A stretch of 64,000 nt of DNA, taken from NCBI GenBank assembly GCA_028284225.1, contig JANQSD010000008.1:1-64000 (forward strand). The letters are read 5' to 3'. The position numbers and the translations under genes were made by a program. The notes beneath the pieces were generated by a model. It had not been told where the DNA came from and did not search any database. It worked only from the letters and a program-made list of their open reading frames with translations. The first letter of the stretch is position 1. Each line of letters starts with the position of its first letter. The DNA comes from Arenicellales bacterium. Lineage in GTDB: Bacteria > Pseudomonadota > Gammaproteobacteria > Arenicellales > JAHEKD01. Shown piece after piece: positions 1 to 7,845 of the stretch.

Positions 1-115
<115 letters not shown>

Positions 116-144
116 TTAAAGTTAACTAACAAATCTCATCTTGT

Positions 145-220
<76 letters not shown>

Positions 221-264
221 TAAACAAATAGCGCAATCTGCAAAGCTCTTGCCTTCAACAAAGC

Positions 265-338
<74 letters not shown>

Positions 339-398
339 CTGTTATGGCTTTTCCTAATCCCTGCTCCTTAACTGTATCAATACACGTTTGACACCGAG

Positions 399-483
399 TG
401 GTGGAGGGAGAAGGATTCGAACCTTCGAAGGCATAGCCAGCAGATTTACAGTCTGCCCCCTTTGACCGCTCGGGAATCCCTCC
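399..483 (-). tRNA. tyrU: tRNA-Tyr (anticodon GTA)
   Basis: An 85-nt class II tRNA with a long variable arm, acceptor GGAGGGA/TCCCTCC and encoded CCA. The anticodon loop CTGTAAA gives GTA (Tyr). Confidence 0.97.
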
Positions 484-561
484 CGATGTCGCAAACGCGC
501 GATTTTCTTATTAAACAAGGGATTTGTCAACCGACAAACCCCTTGTTTTCTAAAGAAAAAC

Positions 562-637
562 TGGAGCCCGCTGACGGATTCGAACCCCCGACCTGCTGAT
601 TACAAATCAGCTGCTCTACCGACTGAGCTAAGCGGGC
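562..637 (-). tRNA. thrU: tRNA-Thr (anticodon TGT)
   Basis: A 76-nt cloverleaf with acceptor GCCCGCT/AGCGGGC, T-loop GGTTCGAATCC and encoded CCA. The anticodon loop TTGTAAT gives TGT (Thr). It is the most upstream of the four tRNAs. Confidence 0.97.
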
Positions 638-822
638 TAAGGGGCCGGTATTTTAGGGAATAGTTAGGCAAACATCAATTAAAACCGGCCTGATTTACCG
701 CTTTTTTGTATTAGCAACTCAGACATGGGTAAATAATCTGTAACACGACCCGATTTACGGCAATTTTTAAAGTCTATATACCTTAGAACCTGCCTGCATT
801 CGTTTAAACATAAAGACTCTAC

Positions 823-1219
823 GGTCATCCTGAGGCGCAGTAGCGCCGTGAGAATCTCTCAATCGCTGCTCGGGCATTGATACAAGTTTATGCTCTATTC
901 AACTTGGAAGCCGATTTATGGAGATCCCTCGGCTGTGCTCGGGATGACAATGTTACTCCGTCATCCTGAGGAACGAAGTGACGTGAGGATCTTTCAATGA
1001 CTGTTCGGGCTTCTATATGAATCTATGCTCCGTTTAACTAAGAAGCCGAATCATAGAGATCCCTCGACTGTGCTCGGAATGACAATGTTACTCCGTCATC
1101 CTGAGGCGCATTAGCGCCGTGAGGATCTCTCTATGACTGTTCGGGCTTCGACATGAGTTTATGCTCCGTTCAACTTAACAGCCGATTTTATGCAGATCCT
1201 TTGACTGTGCTTTTATGAC
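823..1219. repeat. Three tandem copies of a ~135-bp palindromic-ended repeat
   Basis: Units start near 823, 959 and 1094 (period 135-136 bp). Each unit opens with GTCATCCTGAG followed by a GTGAGGATCT-like segment and closes with AGATCC...CTGTGCTCGGAATGAC. The unit ends are therefore inverted copies of each other, and the single-strand form would fold into a long hairpin. The sequence between them (AACTTGGAAGCCGATTTATG-like) is diverged between copies. The rest of 640-1256 holds no gene that I can support. Confidence 0.85.
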
Positions 1220-1256
1220 CGAATGAATACGGGATAACATTAAGGCTAAACAACAA

Positions 1257-2039
1257 CTACCGTCCCTTCCACACCGGTTTGCGTTTTTCGGCGAAGGCTT
1301 TGGCACCTTCAAGCTGATCTTCGCTGGTATAAAGCGTGGCAACCGTTTTTAATTTATGTTGATTTGCCATATCTAAAGTGTCTTGAAAATTATGATCTTC
1401 AGCTGCTCTAACCGTTTCCTTGATAGCGGCGTAGACCAAAGGCGGCCCTTCGGAGAGCAACCCTGCAACTTCCCTGGCCCGCTGCATCAATTTATCAGCA
1501 GCAACAACCTCATTAACCAGTCCCCAATGTTTGGCTTCATCTACGTCCATCCAGCGGCCTGTGAATAACAATTCCATCGCCACATGGTACGGCACACGTT
1601 TGGGTAATTTAATGGTTGCTGCATCAGCTAGTGTGCCGGAGTTGATTTCAGGCAATGCAAAGCTGGCATGCTCTGCGGCGATAATAATATCCGCAGATAT
1701 CATCAACTCAAACCCTCCACCACAAGCGATACCGTTTACCGCAGCAATAATGGGTTTATTTAAATCCGGCAATTCCTGAATACCGCCGAATCCTCCTACA
1801 CCATAATCAGAATCCGGGGCTTCGCCCTCAGCAGCTGCTTTTAAATCCCAGCCCGGACAAAAGAATTTTTCGCCGCCTCCGGTAATAATGGCCACACGCA
1901 TCGCCGGATCGTCGCGAAATTCAGCAAATACTTCACCCATTAACTTGCTGGTGGGCGCATCTATAGCATTTGCTTTAGGCCGATTTAAGGTGACTTCTAA
2001 AATTGAACCATTTTTTTCAACATTTAATGGTGATTGCAT
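1257..2039 (-). CDS. caiD: Carnitinyl-CoA dehydratase (crotonobetainyl-CoA hydratase), CaiD-like
   Basis: A 260-aa crotonase-family enzyme very close in wording to E. coli CaiD. Shared blocks include NGSILEVTLNRPKANAIDA near residue 10, GWDLKAAAEGEAPD near 64 and the C-terminal AFAEKRKPVWKGR. Length equals the family norm. CaiD reversibly hydrates crotonobetainyl-CoA to L-carnitinyl-CoA in the cytoplasm. The oxyanion-hole region (AAVNGIACGGGFEL) is present. SD GGAG lies 8 bp before the ATG. It is the last gene of the minus-strand carnitine cluster, with the acyl-CoA dehydrogenase that would make its substrate four genes upstream. CaiD assignment is strong; in vivo direction (toward carnitine) is inferred from the neighbours. 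Confidence 0.9.
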   Translation of the reverse strand: MQSPLNVEKNGSILEVTLNRPKANAIDAPTSKLMGEVFAEFRDDPAMRVAIITGGGEKFFCPGWDLKAAAEGEAPDSDYGVGGFGGIQELPDLNKPIIAAVNGIACGGGFELMISADIIIAAEHASFALPEINSGTLADAATIKLPKRVPYHVAMELLFTGRWMDVDEAKHWGLVNEVVAADKLMQRAREVAGLLSEGPPLVYAAIKETVRAAEDHNFQDTLDMANQHKLKTVATLYTSEDQLEGAKAFAEKRKPVWKGR

Positions 2040-2058
2040 TGTGCATCTCCAGTTAGTT

Positions 2059-2733
2059 TTAATCAGAATTATGGAAAACCCAGCATTTTACCGGCTGGTC
2101 GAGCTGATAACGATTATCAGATTGTGTTTGCTCAAAACGATCTCTAACTCGTTGATTATTAACATCTTCTAGCGTGTAGCGATCGAGTGAATAACGCATC
2201 ATTTCATCAACAAATTCACCAAAGTCATTAAAATATTCACTCACTTGATATTTGAATTCATTACAAAATTTAAATTTGGGTTTGGCGAATTTTTCTATGG
2301 CAGCAATGGCATTAGCTCGAATGGGTGTTTCATCAATAAATGGTTCACTCACTTCTTGATAGCTGCCCTCGGCAATCGGTTCAGCGATGTAAAGTATGCC
2401 GGTGCTTTTTAACACTCGATAGGCCTCCTGGATTGCAGTTCCCATCGACTCAGTTGGCACATGATGTAATGAATACATAAAAATCACTATATCGGCACTA
2501 TCGCTTTCAAGCTCAAGCTTTTCGGCACCGCCGCTTAATATTTTGAACCCCTCTGATTCATATTCTTCTATTTTCCAGGACTCAAGATTCGGCTCGACAC
2601 CGACAACCGTCGCACCTTTTTCCACGAGTAGTTTAGCCTTGGTACCATCTCCACAACCAATATCGACAACCGACTTGCCTTTAAAATCAAATGTCTCTAG
2701 TAATACGTCGATATCTGAATCATAGTGTTTCAT
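2059..2733 (-). CDS. Class I SAM-dependent methyltransferase, substrate unknown
   Basis: A 224-aa Rossmann-fold methyltransferase (Methyltransf_11/25 type). Motif I VVDIGCGDGTKA lies at about residues 20-31, the acidic end of strand 2 is in VVGVEPN, and motif IV is DIVIFMYSLHHVP near 82-94. No substrate domain is visible. Its ATG overlaps the stop region of the upstream acyl-CoA synthetase by 1 bp, so the two are translationally coupled. In a trimethylammonium pathway a methyl transfer role is tempting, but SAM-dependent enzymes of this class do not demethylate betaines. The true reaction is unknown. Confidence 0.75.
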   Translation of the reverse strand: MKHYDSDIDVLLETFDFKGKSVVDIGCGDGTKAKLLVEKGATVVGVEPNLESWKIEEYESEGFKILSGGAEKLELESDSADIVIFMYSLHHVPTESMGTAIQEAYRVLKSTGILYIAEPIAEGSYQEVSEPFIDETPIRANAIAAIEKFAKPKFKFCNEFKYQVSEYFNDFGEFVDEMMRYSLDRYTLEDVNNQRVRDRFEQTQSDNRYQLDQPVKCWVFHNSD

Positions 2734-4781
2734 TAATTGGACCTCATCCTTATCAATGCATCAGCAGCATAAACAGCGCCATCATTACAAACCATCAGCG
2801 GGTTAATGTCCATTTCGCATAATGTTGTCTGATTAGCCAAAACAAACTGTTGGACATTTAAAATTGCATCAACCAGTAAATCGGTATTGACCACTGGCTT
2901 ATTACGATAACCCTTAAATAGCTTGGCTATTTTTAAGCTACAAATCGCTGTCTCAACATGTTTTCGCTCAAACGGAAACAGCAATACTGCTACATCTTTT
3001 AATAATTCTGTGTAGATTCCACCTGCCCCGATAATCATATAAAGCCCTATCACAGGGTCTCTATTCACGCCGATAATCAGTTCAATTGCTGAATCTGTAA
3101 TCATTTGTTCAATTAGAAATTGATCGGATAGCGAGCTCAAATCTTCAACAGCCACACTAACCTCGGCATCTGTATTGAGATTAAGCTTAACGGCACCCAG
3201 CTCGGTTTTATGCGCAAGCTCTCCTCCGACTGCCTTAATGACAACAGGAAATCCAACCTGATTGGCTATCTCAACTGCCTGTTGCGGATCAGTACATAAG
3301 CTTGATCGTGCAATGGGAATATTATATTCGGCCAACTTTTGTTTAGAGCTAAATTCATCAAAAGTTTTATCCGTAATTTCAGTTGAATAGTCATTTACTA
3401 GCGGCTGAAAGCTTTCAGCATTAATACCGATTTTTGCAGCAGCTTCAACGGCCGCCAGCGTGTTTTCGATACCACAAAACGGCACAATACTATGTTCGAT
3501 CAATTTATCAGCAATATCTTCAGGCATTAACTCTGCCAACGAAGCTACGATAGCCGCTCTGGAACCTGTTTGCTCGGCTGCATTCTGCCAGGCCGATAAT
3601 GTCACTCGCCAATCGCTGATATCACAACGGTCTTCTCTGGGAAAATCCATCACTAATGCATTAAGGTCGAACCCTGACTTCATCACTTCCCTAAATGTTG
3701 CTTGCAGACGCTCATAATTGGCCCAATCAAAGGTGTGGTAATCAAATGGGTTACTGATCGTCACTAGTTCACGAACGGTGGGCTCAATCCGGTCGATATC
3801 ATCTTGAGAAAAATCCCTGAATTTAACCGCATAATTCTCTGAGGCATCACTTATTAATGAAGCTTCTCCACCTGAGCAACTCAAACTGACTATTTCGTTT
3901 CCGGGCAAACCGCCATAAACATGCAATAATTTCAGCGTTTCCAGAAATTCTTCCAGCGTATTAACCCTGGCAATACCTAAGCGGTCAAACAAGGCATTCA
4001 TGACTTGGTCATTGCTGGACATTGAGGCAGTGTGAGTCATGGTGATCGCTGCACCTTTTTCCGACTTACCGGTTTTTATCGCCACAACGGGTTTACCATA
4101 CTGATGGGCAATTGCTACAGCCTGGCAAAATTTCTCTACATCATCCAGACCTTCAATATGCAGGCCAATGGCACTAACACGATCATCTTTACACAACTCG
4201 ATAATCATCTCGGACATGCCGACCATGGCCTGATTACCCAATGTGATCATGTATGCAATCGGCGTAGCCCGTTTGTTCATGGTCAGATTAATAGCAATAT
4301 TGCTGGATTGCATCAAAATCGCCACGCCGGTTTCGACACGTTTGCCACCGTGTTGATCGGGCCACAGCAAGGCGCCATCTAAATAGTTGATAAAACCATA
4401 GCAGTTCGGCCCTAGAACCGGCATGTCACCGGCAGCTGATAGCAACTGCTGGTTAAGATCAGCATCGCCTGTTTCCTTGAATCCTGAGGCATAACAAACC
4501 GCCCCACCTGCACCTATCTGATTAAGCTGCTCTATGATCTTTATGGTCTGATGGCGATTGACACCGATAAAACTGACGTCGGGCGATGAAGGTAACGACT
4601 GAATATCACGAAAACAACTGCGCCCGGCAATAGTTTCCCTGGATGGATGTAATGGCCAGATTTCACCAGCAAACTTCATCTTATCGCATTGCTGGGCGAC
4701 TACTTCGGCGAAGTGCCCACCAAAAACAGCGATGGTTTTGGGGGTTAGGACACGGTTGAGGTTTTTGGAAAATTCTTCCAT
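2733..4781 (-). CDS. ADP-forming acyl-CoA synthetase (fused alpha-beta, acetate:CoA ligase type)
   Basis: A 682-aa protein with the order of fused NDP-forming acyl-CoA synthetases: an N-terminal CoA-binding Rossmann domain (LGPNCYGFIN near 128), succinyl-CoA-ligase-like domains, and a C-terminal ATP-grasp domain (FPVVIKAVGGELAHKTELGA near 500). The phosphorylatable histidine is expected in KTGKSEKGAAITMTHTASM, which matches the family's SHTG loop. In E. coli the carnitine pathway uses an AMP-forming ligase (CaiC). Here an ATP-to-ADP enzyme sits in that place, so it may activate gamma-butyrobetaine, crotonobetaine or carnitine. Substrate is inferred from context only. Confidence 0.82.
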   Translation of the reverse strand: MEEFSKNLNRVLTPKTIAVFGGHFAEVVAQQCDKMKFAGEIWPLHPSRETIAGRSCFRDIQSLPSSPDVSFIGVNRHQTIKIIEQLNQIGAGGAVCYASGFKETGDADLNQQLLSAAGDMPVLGPNCYGFINYLDGALLWPDQHGGKRVETGVAILMQSSNIAINLTMNKRATPIAYMITLGNQAMVGMSEMIIELCKDDRVSAIGLHIEGLDDVEKFCQAVAIAHQYGKPVVAIKTGKSEKGAAITMTHTASMSSNDQVMNALFDRLGIARVNTLEEFLETLKLLHVYGGLPGNEIVSLSCSGGEASLISDASENYAVKFRDFSQDDIDRIEPTVRELVTISNPFDYHTFDWANYERLQATFREVMKSGFDLNALVMDFPREDRCDISDWRVTLSAWQNAAEQTGSRAAIVASLAELMPEDIADKLIEHSIVPFCGIENTLAAVEAAAKIGINAESFQPLVNDYSTEITDKTFDEFSSKQKLAEYNIPIARSSLCTDPQQAVEIANQVGFPVVIKAVGGELAHKTELGAVKLNLNTDAEVSVAVEDLSSLSDQFLIEQMITDSAIELIIGVNRDPVIGLYMIIGAGGIYTELLKDVAVLLFPFERKHVETAICSLKIAKLFKGYRNKPVVNTDLLVDAILNVQQFVLANQTTLCEMDINPLMVCNDGAVYAADALIRMRSN

Positions 4782-4855
4782 CTAGATCACTGAATCCACT
4801 TTATACGGCCTTCTGACGGAGGTCTACGTGAAACTAAGAGGGGGTGCTCAAGGAG

Positions 4856-4876
4856 ATACCGGATCAAGTCCGGTAT
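4856..4876. repeat. Short palindrome ATACCGGA-TCAAG-TCCGGTAT
   Basis: A perfect 8-bp inverted repeat with a 5-base loop, followed by GACG, between the synthetase and dehydrogenase genes. The wording is typical of dispersed palindromic repeats. It could also act as an mRNA hairpin inside the operon. There is no T-run, so it is not a clear terminator. Confidence 0.6.
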
Positions 4877-4911
4877 GACGATGTGCATTCTATTTAATCC
4901 GGGTCTCACAA

Positions 4912-6072
4912 TCATGCTCCTAGCGGCCTAAGCATATTTCTCGAAATAATATGGCGCTGAATCTCGCTGGTGCCTTCCCAAATGCGCTCAACTCTGGCAT
5001 CACGCCAGATGCGTTCTAATGGGAAATCTGACATCAGCCCCATACCACCGAAAATCTGGATGGCTTCATCAGCAACATAGGCCAGCATTTCTGTGGTGTA
5101 GACTTTAGCCATGGCATAATCCATATCTGTTGCTGTACCGGCGTCTGTTTTACTGGCGGCTTTTAAGGTTAGCAACTCCGCTGCTTCCAGCTGTGTTCTC
5201 ATGTCAGCCAGTTTAAAGCTGATGCCCTGAAATTTGCCGATCACTTGCCCGAATTGTTTGCGGTTAGCCGCCCAATCAGTAGCCAACTCTAAAGCCCGAT
5301 AAGCCCGGCCCAGACACATGGCGGCCACTTGTAAGCGCGTTGGACCCAGCCAATCATTGGCCACTTCAAAGCCTTTGTGTTCTTCGCCAAGAACCTGGCT
5401 GGCCGGCACACGGCAATCATCGAACTCTAAAATACAGTTGTGATAACCACGATGCGATACACTGTGATAACCATCACGAACAGTAAAGCCCGGTGTACCC
5501 TTATCCACCAGAAATGCCGTGATTTTCTTGCGTGGACCGCGCGCTGATTCTTCCACCCCTGTGGCCGCAAATAAGATCACGAAATCAGCCACATCAGCAT
5601 GAGAGATGAAATGCTTGGTGCCATTAATAACATAATCATCGCCATCACGATCAGCCTTACATTTCATTCCGCGCAAGTCCGAACCTGCGTCAGGCTCTGT
5701 CATGGCCAGGCAATCGGTTTTTTCGCCGCGAACACAAGGAAACAGGTATTTGTCACGCTGTTCACCTTGACAGGCCTGCAGGATGTTACTGGGTCGGCCG
5801 ACCAGATACTGCAACGCAAAGTTAGCACGACCTAATTCGCGCTCCAACAAGGTCAAGGTCACGATATCCAGGCCTGCACCGCCTAATTCTTCAGGCATAT
5901 TGGCCGCATACAGCCCTTGTTCAATCGCCCTTTGCTGGATTTGTTGCACTAACTCCGGGCGGACCTGATCAGTCTTCTCTACTTCTTCTTCATAGGGATA
6001 CAGCTCCTGCTCGACAAACGCCCGCGCAGTTTCAACAATCAATTCTTGCTCATGTGATAATTCGAAATCCAT
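4912..6072 (-). CDS. Acyl-CoA dehydrogenase, probably for gamma-butyrobetainyl-CoA (CaiA-like)
   Basis: A 386-aa flavoprotein of the acyl-CoA dehydrogenase family, which introduces a 2,3-double bond and passes electrons to ETF. Visible are the N-terminal helical domain (MDFELSHEQELIVETARAFV), the middle-domain signature CLAMTEPDAGSDL near 133, and the C-terminal signature QIFGGMGLMSDFPLERIWRD, with EGTSEIQRHII at the end. I chose the ATG at 6070-6072 because AGGAG lies 7-8 bp upstream and it begins the family N-terminus; the longer frame overlaps the upstream gene. In this cluster the logical substrate is gamma-butyrobetainyl-CoA, giving crotonobetainyl-CoA for CaiD. Family certain, substrate inferred. 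Confidence 0.88.
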   Translation of the reverse strand: MDFELSHEQELIVETARAFVEQELYPYEEEVEKTDQVRPELVQQIQQRAIEQGLYAANMPEELGGAGLDIVTLTLLERELGRANFALQYLVGRPSNILQACQGEQRDKYLFPCVRGEKTDCLAMTEPDAGSDLRGMKCKADRDGDDYVINGTKHFISHADVADFVILFAATGVEESARGPRKKITAFLVDKGTPGFTVRDGYHSVSHRGYHNCILEFDDCRVPASQVLGEEHKGFEVANDWLGPTRLQVAAMCLGRAYRALELATDWAANRKQFGQVIGKFQGISFKLADMRTQLEAAELLTLKAASKTDAGTATDMDYAMAKVYTTEMLAYVADEAIQIFGGMGLMSDFPLERIWRDARVERIWEGTSEIQRHIISRNMLRPLGA

Positions 6073-6082
6073 GCTTATTCTC

Positions 6083-7576
6083 CTAAACGTTACGTTTGAT
6101 GCCAATACTACGACCCGCCACATCCGGCTTTTCTAAACCTGCATGGGCATCGGTAATTGGTTTGATTTTCGCTAACATCCAATCCGGTGCTGCGGCTGCC
6201 TTACCTGATTTAGCGTCGACATGCAGCATCATCTGCTCACCTGTCGCCAACAACTCATTGGTCCCTGAATGATAGATTGAGTGGAGCAAATGCAGCCGTT
6301 TTTCATCTTGATCCAATACCTGGGTGGTGCTGTGAATGGGCTCCAGACCAGCTACCTCTTTAATATGCATAATGTGGGTTTCAACGGTGTAGTAACTGCC
6401 AACATCGTCAAGATAAGCCCGGTCTATGCCAAGGTGACGATATAGTGCATCAGAACTGTCACCAAAAACCTGCAAGTAGCGGCTCTCAGTCATATGGCCG
6501 TTGTAGTCCACCCACTGCGGCTGCACTACTGTATTGAAGAGCTTCAGCGGCTGGCTAATATCAACGTCCGCTTGCTCATTGTTACCGGCATGCACATTTT
6601 TATACAAACGCTCTTCATGTTCTGCCAGCACTTTGCCTGCTGCATAATTCTGTGCTTTTAACGCTTGTTGGACCGCAATTAAGCAATCATCACGAATACG
6701 CTCCAACTCCCGCACATCGACTCCACCAGCTTGGTCATCGGACTGACCGACAATTTTATCCAGCAATTCGTCATCCAGTTCCGGTGTATCCATCAGTTTA
6801 GTCCAGGGCCATTTAAGCGCCGGCCCAAACTGTGACATAAAATGGCGCATACCGAGCTCGCCACCGGCAATTCGGAAAGTCATAAATGATCCCATTGAGG
6901 CCCAGCGCAGCCCACAGCCATAAATCACAGCATCGTCCAATTCCTGTGCCGTAGCCACATCGTCATTGACTAACCACAACGATTCGCGCCACATCGCCTC
7001 CATCAGGCGATCTGCCAGAAAGGCATCAATTTCCTTGCGCACATGCAAAGGTTTCATCCCGATTGAAGTAAATAATGCTTTTGCTTTTTCAATAAAAGCC
7101 GGGTCCGTTTGCTCACCGCCCACTAATTCAACCAGAGGCAATAAATAAACAGGTTGAAAAGGATGCACAACCATAAACCGGCCCGGATGAGCCATTTCGG
7201 CTTGCAGCTTGGTCGGTAATAGACCGGATGTTGAGGAACCGATCAACGTATCAGTCGGTGCATATTGTTCGATTTCGGCCAGAATTTTTATTTTGACATC
7301 TTCACGCTCAGGTGCACTTTCTTGAATAAACTCGGCATCGCTGACTGTCTCTTCCATGGTATCGCAAAACGTCACCGAACCTTTAGGCGGAAACGGTGCA
7401 ATCGTGAGCTTGGACATCGCTCTGTCAGCATTTGCCATCACTTCACTCAACCGGCGCGGTGCTTCTGGATGCGGATCGTACATTTTTACATCGATACCGT
7501 TCCAGGCCAGCCGTGCGGCCCAGCCGGCTCCAATCACCCCGGCTCCTATACATGCTGCCCGTTGAATTTCGCTCAT
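6083..7576 (-). CDS. lcdH: L-carnitine 3-dehydrogenase fused to a (betainyl-CoA) thioesterase
   Basis: A 497-aa two-domain protein. Residues 1-320 are a 3-hydroxyacyl-CoA-dehydrogenase-type domain with NAD motif GAGVIGAGWAARLA near 11-24. Residues ~345-480 are a hot-dog thioesterase with WVDYNGHMTESRY. This fusion is known for L-carnitine dehydrogenases of rhizobia; Pseudomonas encodes the parts separately (CdhA, CdhB). The dehydrogenase makes 3-dehydrocarnitine with NAD+. The thioesterase releases glycine betaine from betainyl-CoA made by the nearby cleavage enzyme. SD AGGAG is 6-7 bp before the ATG. Domain assignment is firm and the exact substrates rest on family plus context. Confidence 0.9.
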   Translation of the reverse strand: MSEIQRAACIGAGVIGAGWAARLAWNGIDVKMYDPHPEAPRRLSEVMANADRAMSKLTIAPFPPKGSVTFCDTMEETVSDAEFIQESAPEREDVKIKILAEIEQYAPTDTLIGSSTSGLLPTKLQAEMAHPGRFMVVHPFQPVYLLPLVELVGGEQTDPAFIEKAKALFTSIGMKPLHVRKEIDAFLADRLMEAMWRESLWLVNDDVATAQELDDAVIYGCGLRWASMGSFMTFRIAGGELGMRHFMSQFGPALKWPWTKLMDTPELDDELLDKIVGQSDDQAGGVDVRELERIRDDCLIAVQQALKAQNYAAGKVLAEHEERLYKNVHAGNNEQADVDISQPLKLFNTVVQPQWVDYNGHMTESRYLQVFGDSSDALYRHLGIDRAYLDDVGSYYTVETHIMHIKEVAGLEPIHSTTQVLDQDEKRLHLLHSIYHSGTNELLATGEQMMLHVDAKSGKAAAAPDWMLAKIKPITDAHAGLEKPDVAGRSIGIKRNV

Positions 7577-7660
7577 TTTAGCTCCTTTTAATTCTGCTAT
7601 TTAGATTCCCGCCCGCGCGGGAATGACGTTTCAGTTGAGCCTCGAAGTATCGAGGAATCC

Positions 7661-7845
7661 TTTAAACCCGGATTATGCAATGGAATTCGTCGTGAGAAGA
7701 AAAAATGCAATAAGATCAAGTGCGCCCGCAAGGAATTTAGACGTAGCCATAGCCACCCTATGGTGAGGAGAAATTCCTGAGGACGTGCTTGAGATTGAAG
7801 CAGTTTTTCTTCGCAGCAGATTTTCATTGCATAATCCGGGTTAAA
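7661..7845. repeat. ~185-bp MITE-like hairpin element
   Basis: The ends are near-perfect inverted copies: AAACCCGGATTATGCAATG at 7664-7682 against CATTGCATAATCCGGGTT at 7825-7842. The next ~20 bases are also loosely paired (GAGAAGAAAAA against TTTTTCTTCGC). Inside lies a second inverted repeat (GGAATTT...AAATTCC with CCATAG...CTATGG). It contains no gene and ends directly at the stop codon of the CoA-transferase gene. It is a candidate non-autonomous mobile or dispersed repeat. Confidence 0.75.

Noticed and set aside
4856-4876. Rho-independent terminator
   Set aside because: Good hairpin but no following T-run on either strand, and it lies inside a same-strand gene cluster.
7597-7827. 76-codon minus-strand ORF
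   Set aside because: It lies entirely in the palindromic element at 7661-7845 and adjacent repeat sequence; no ribosome site and low-complexity product.
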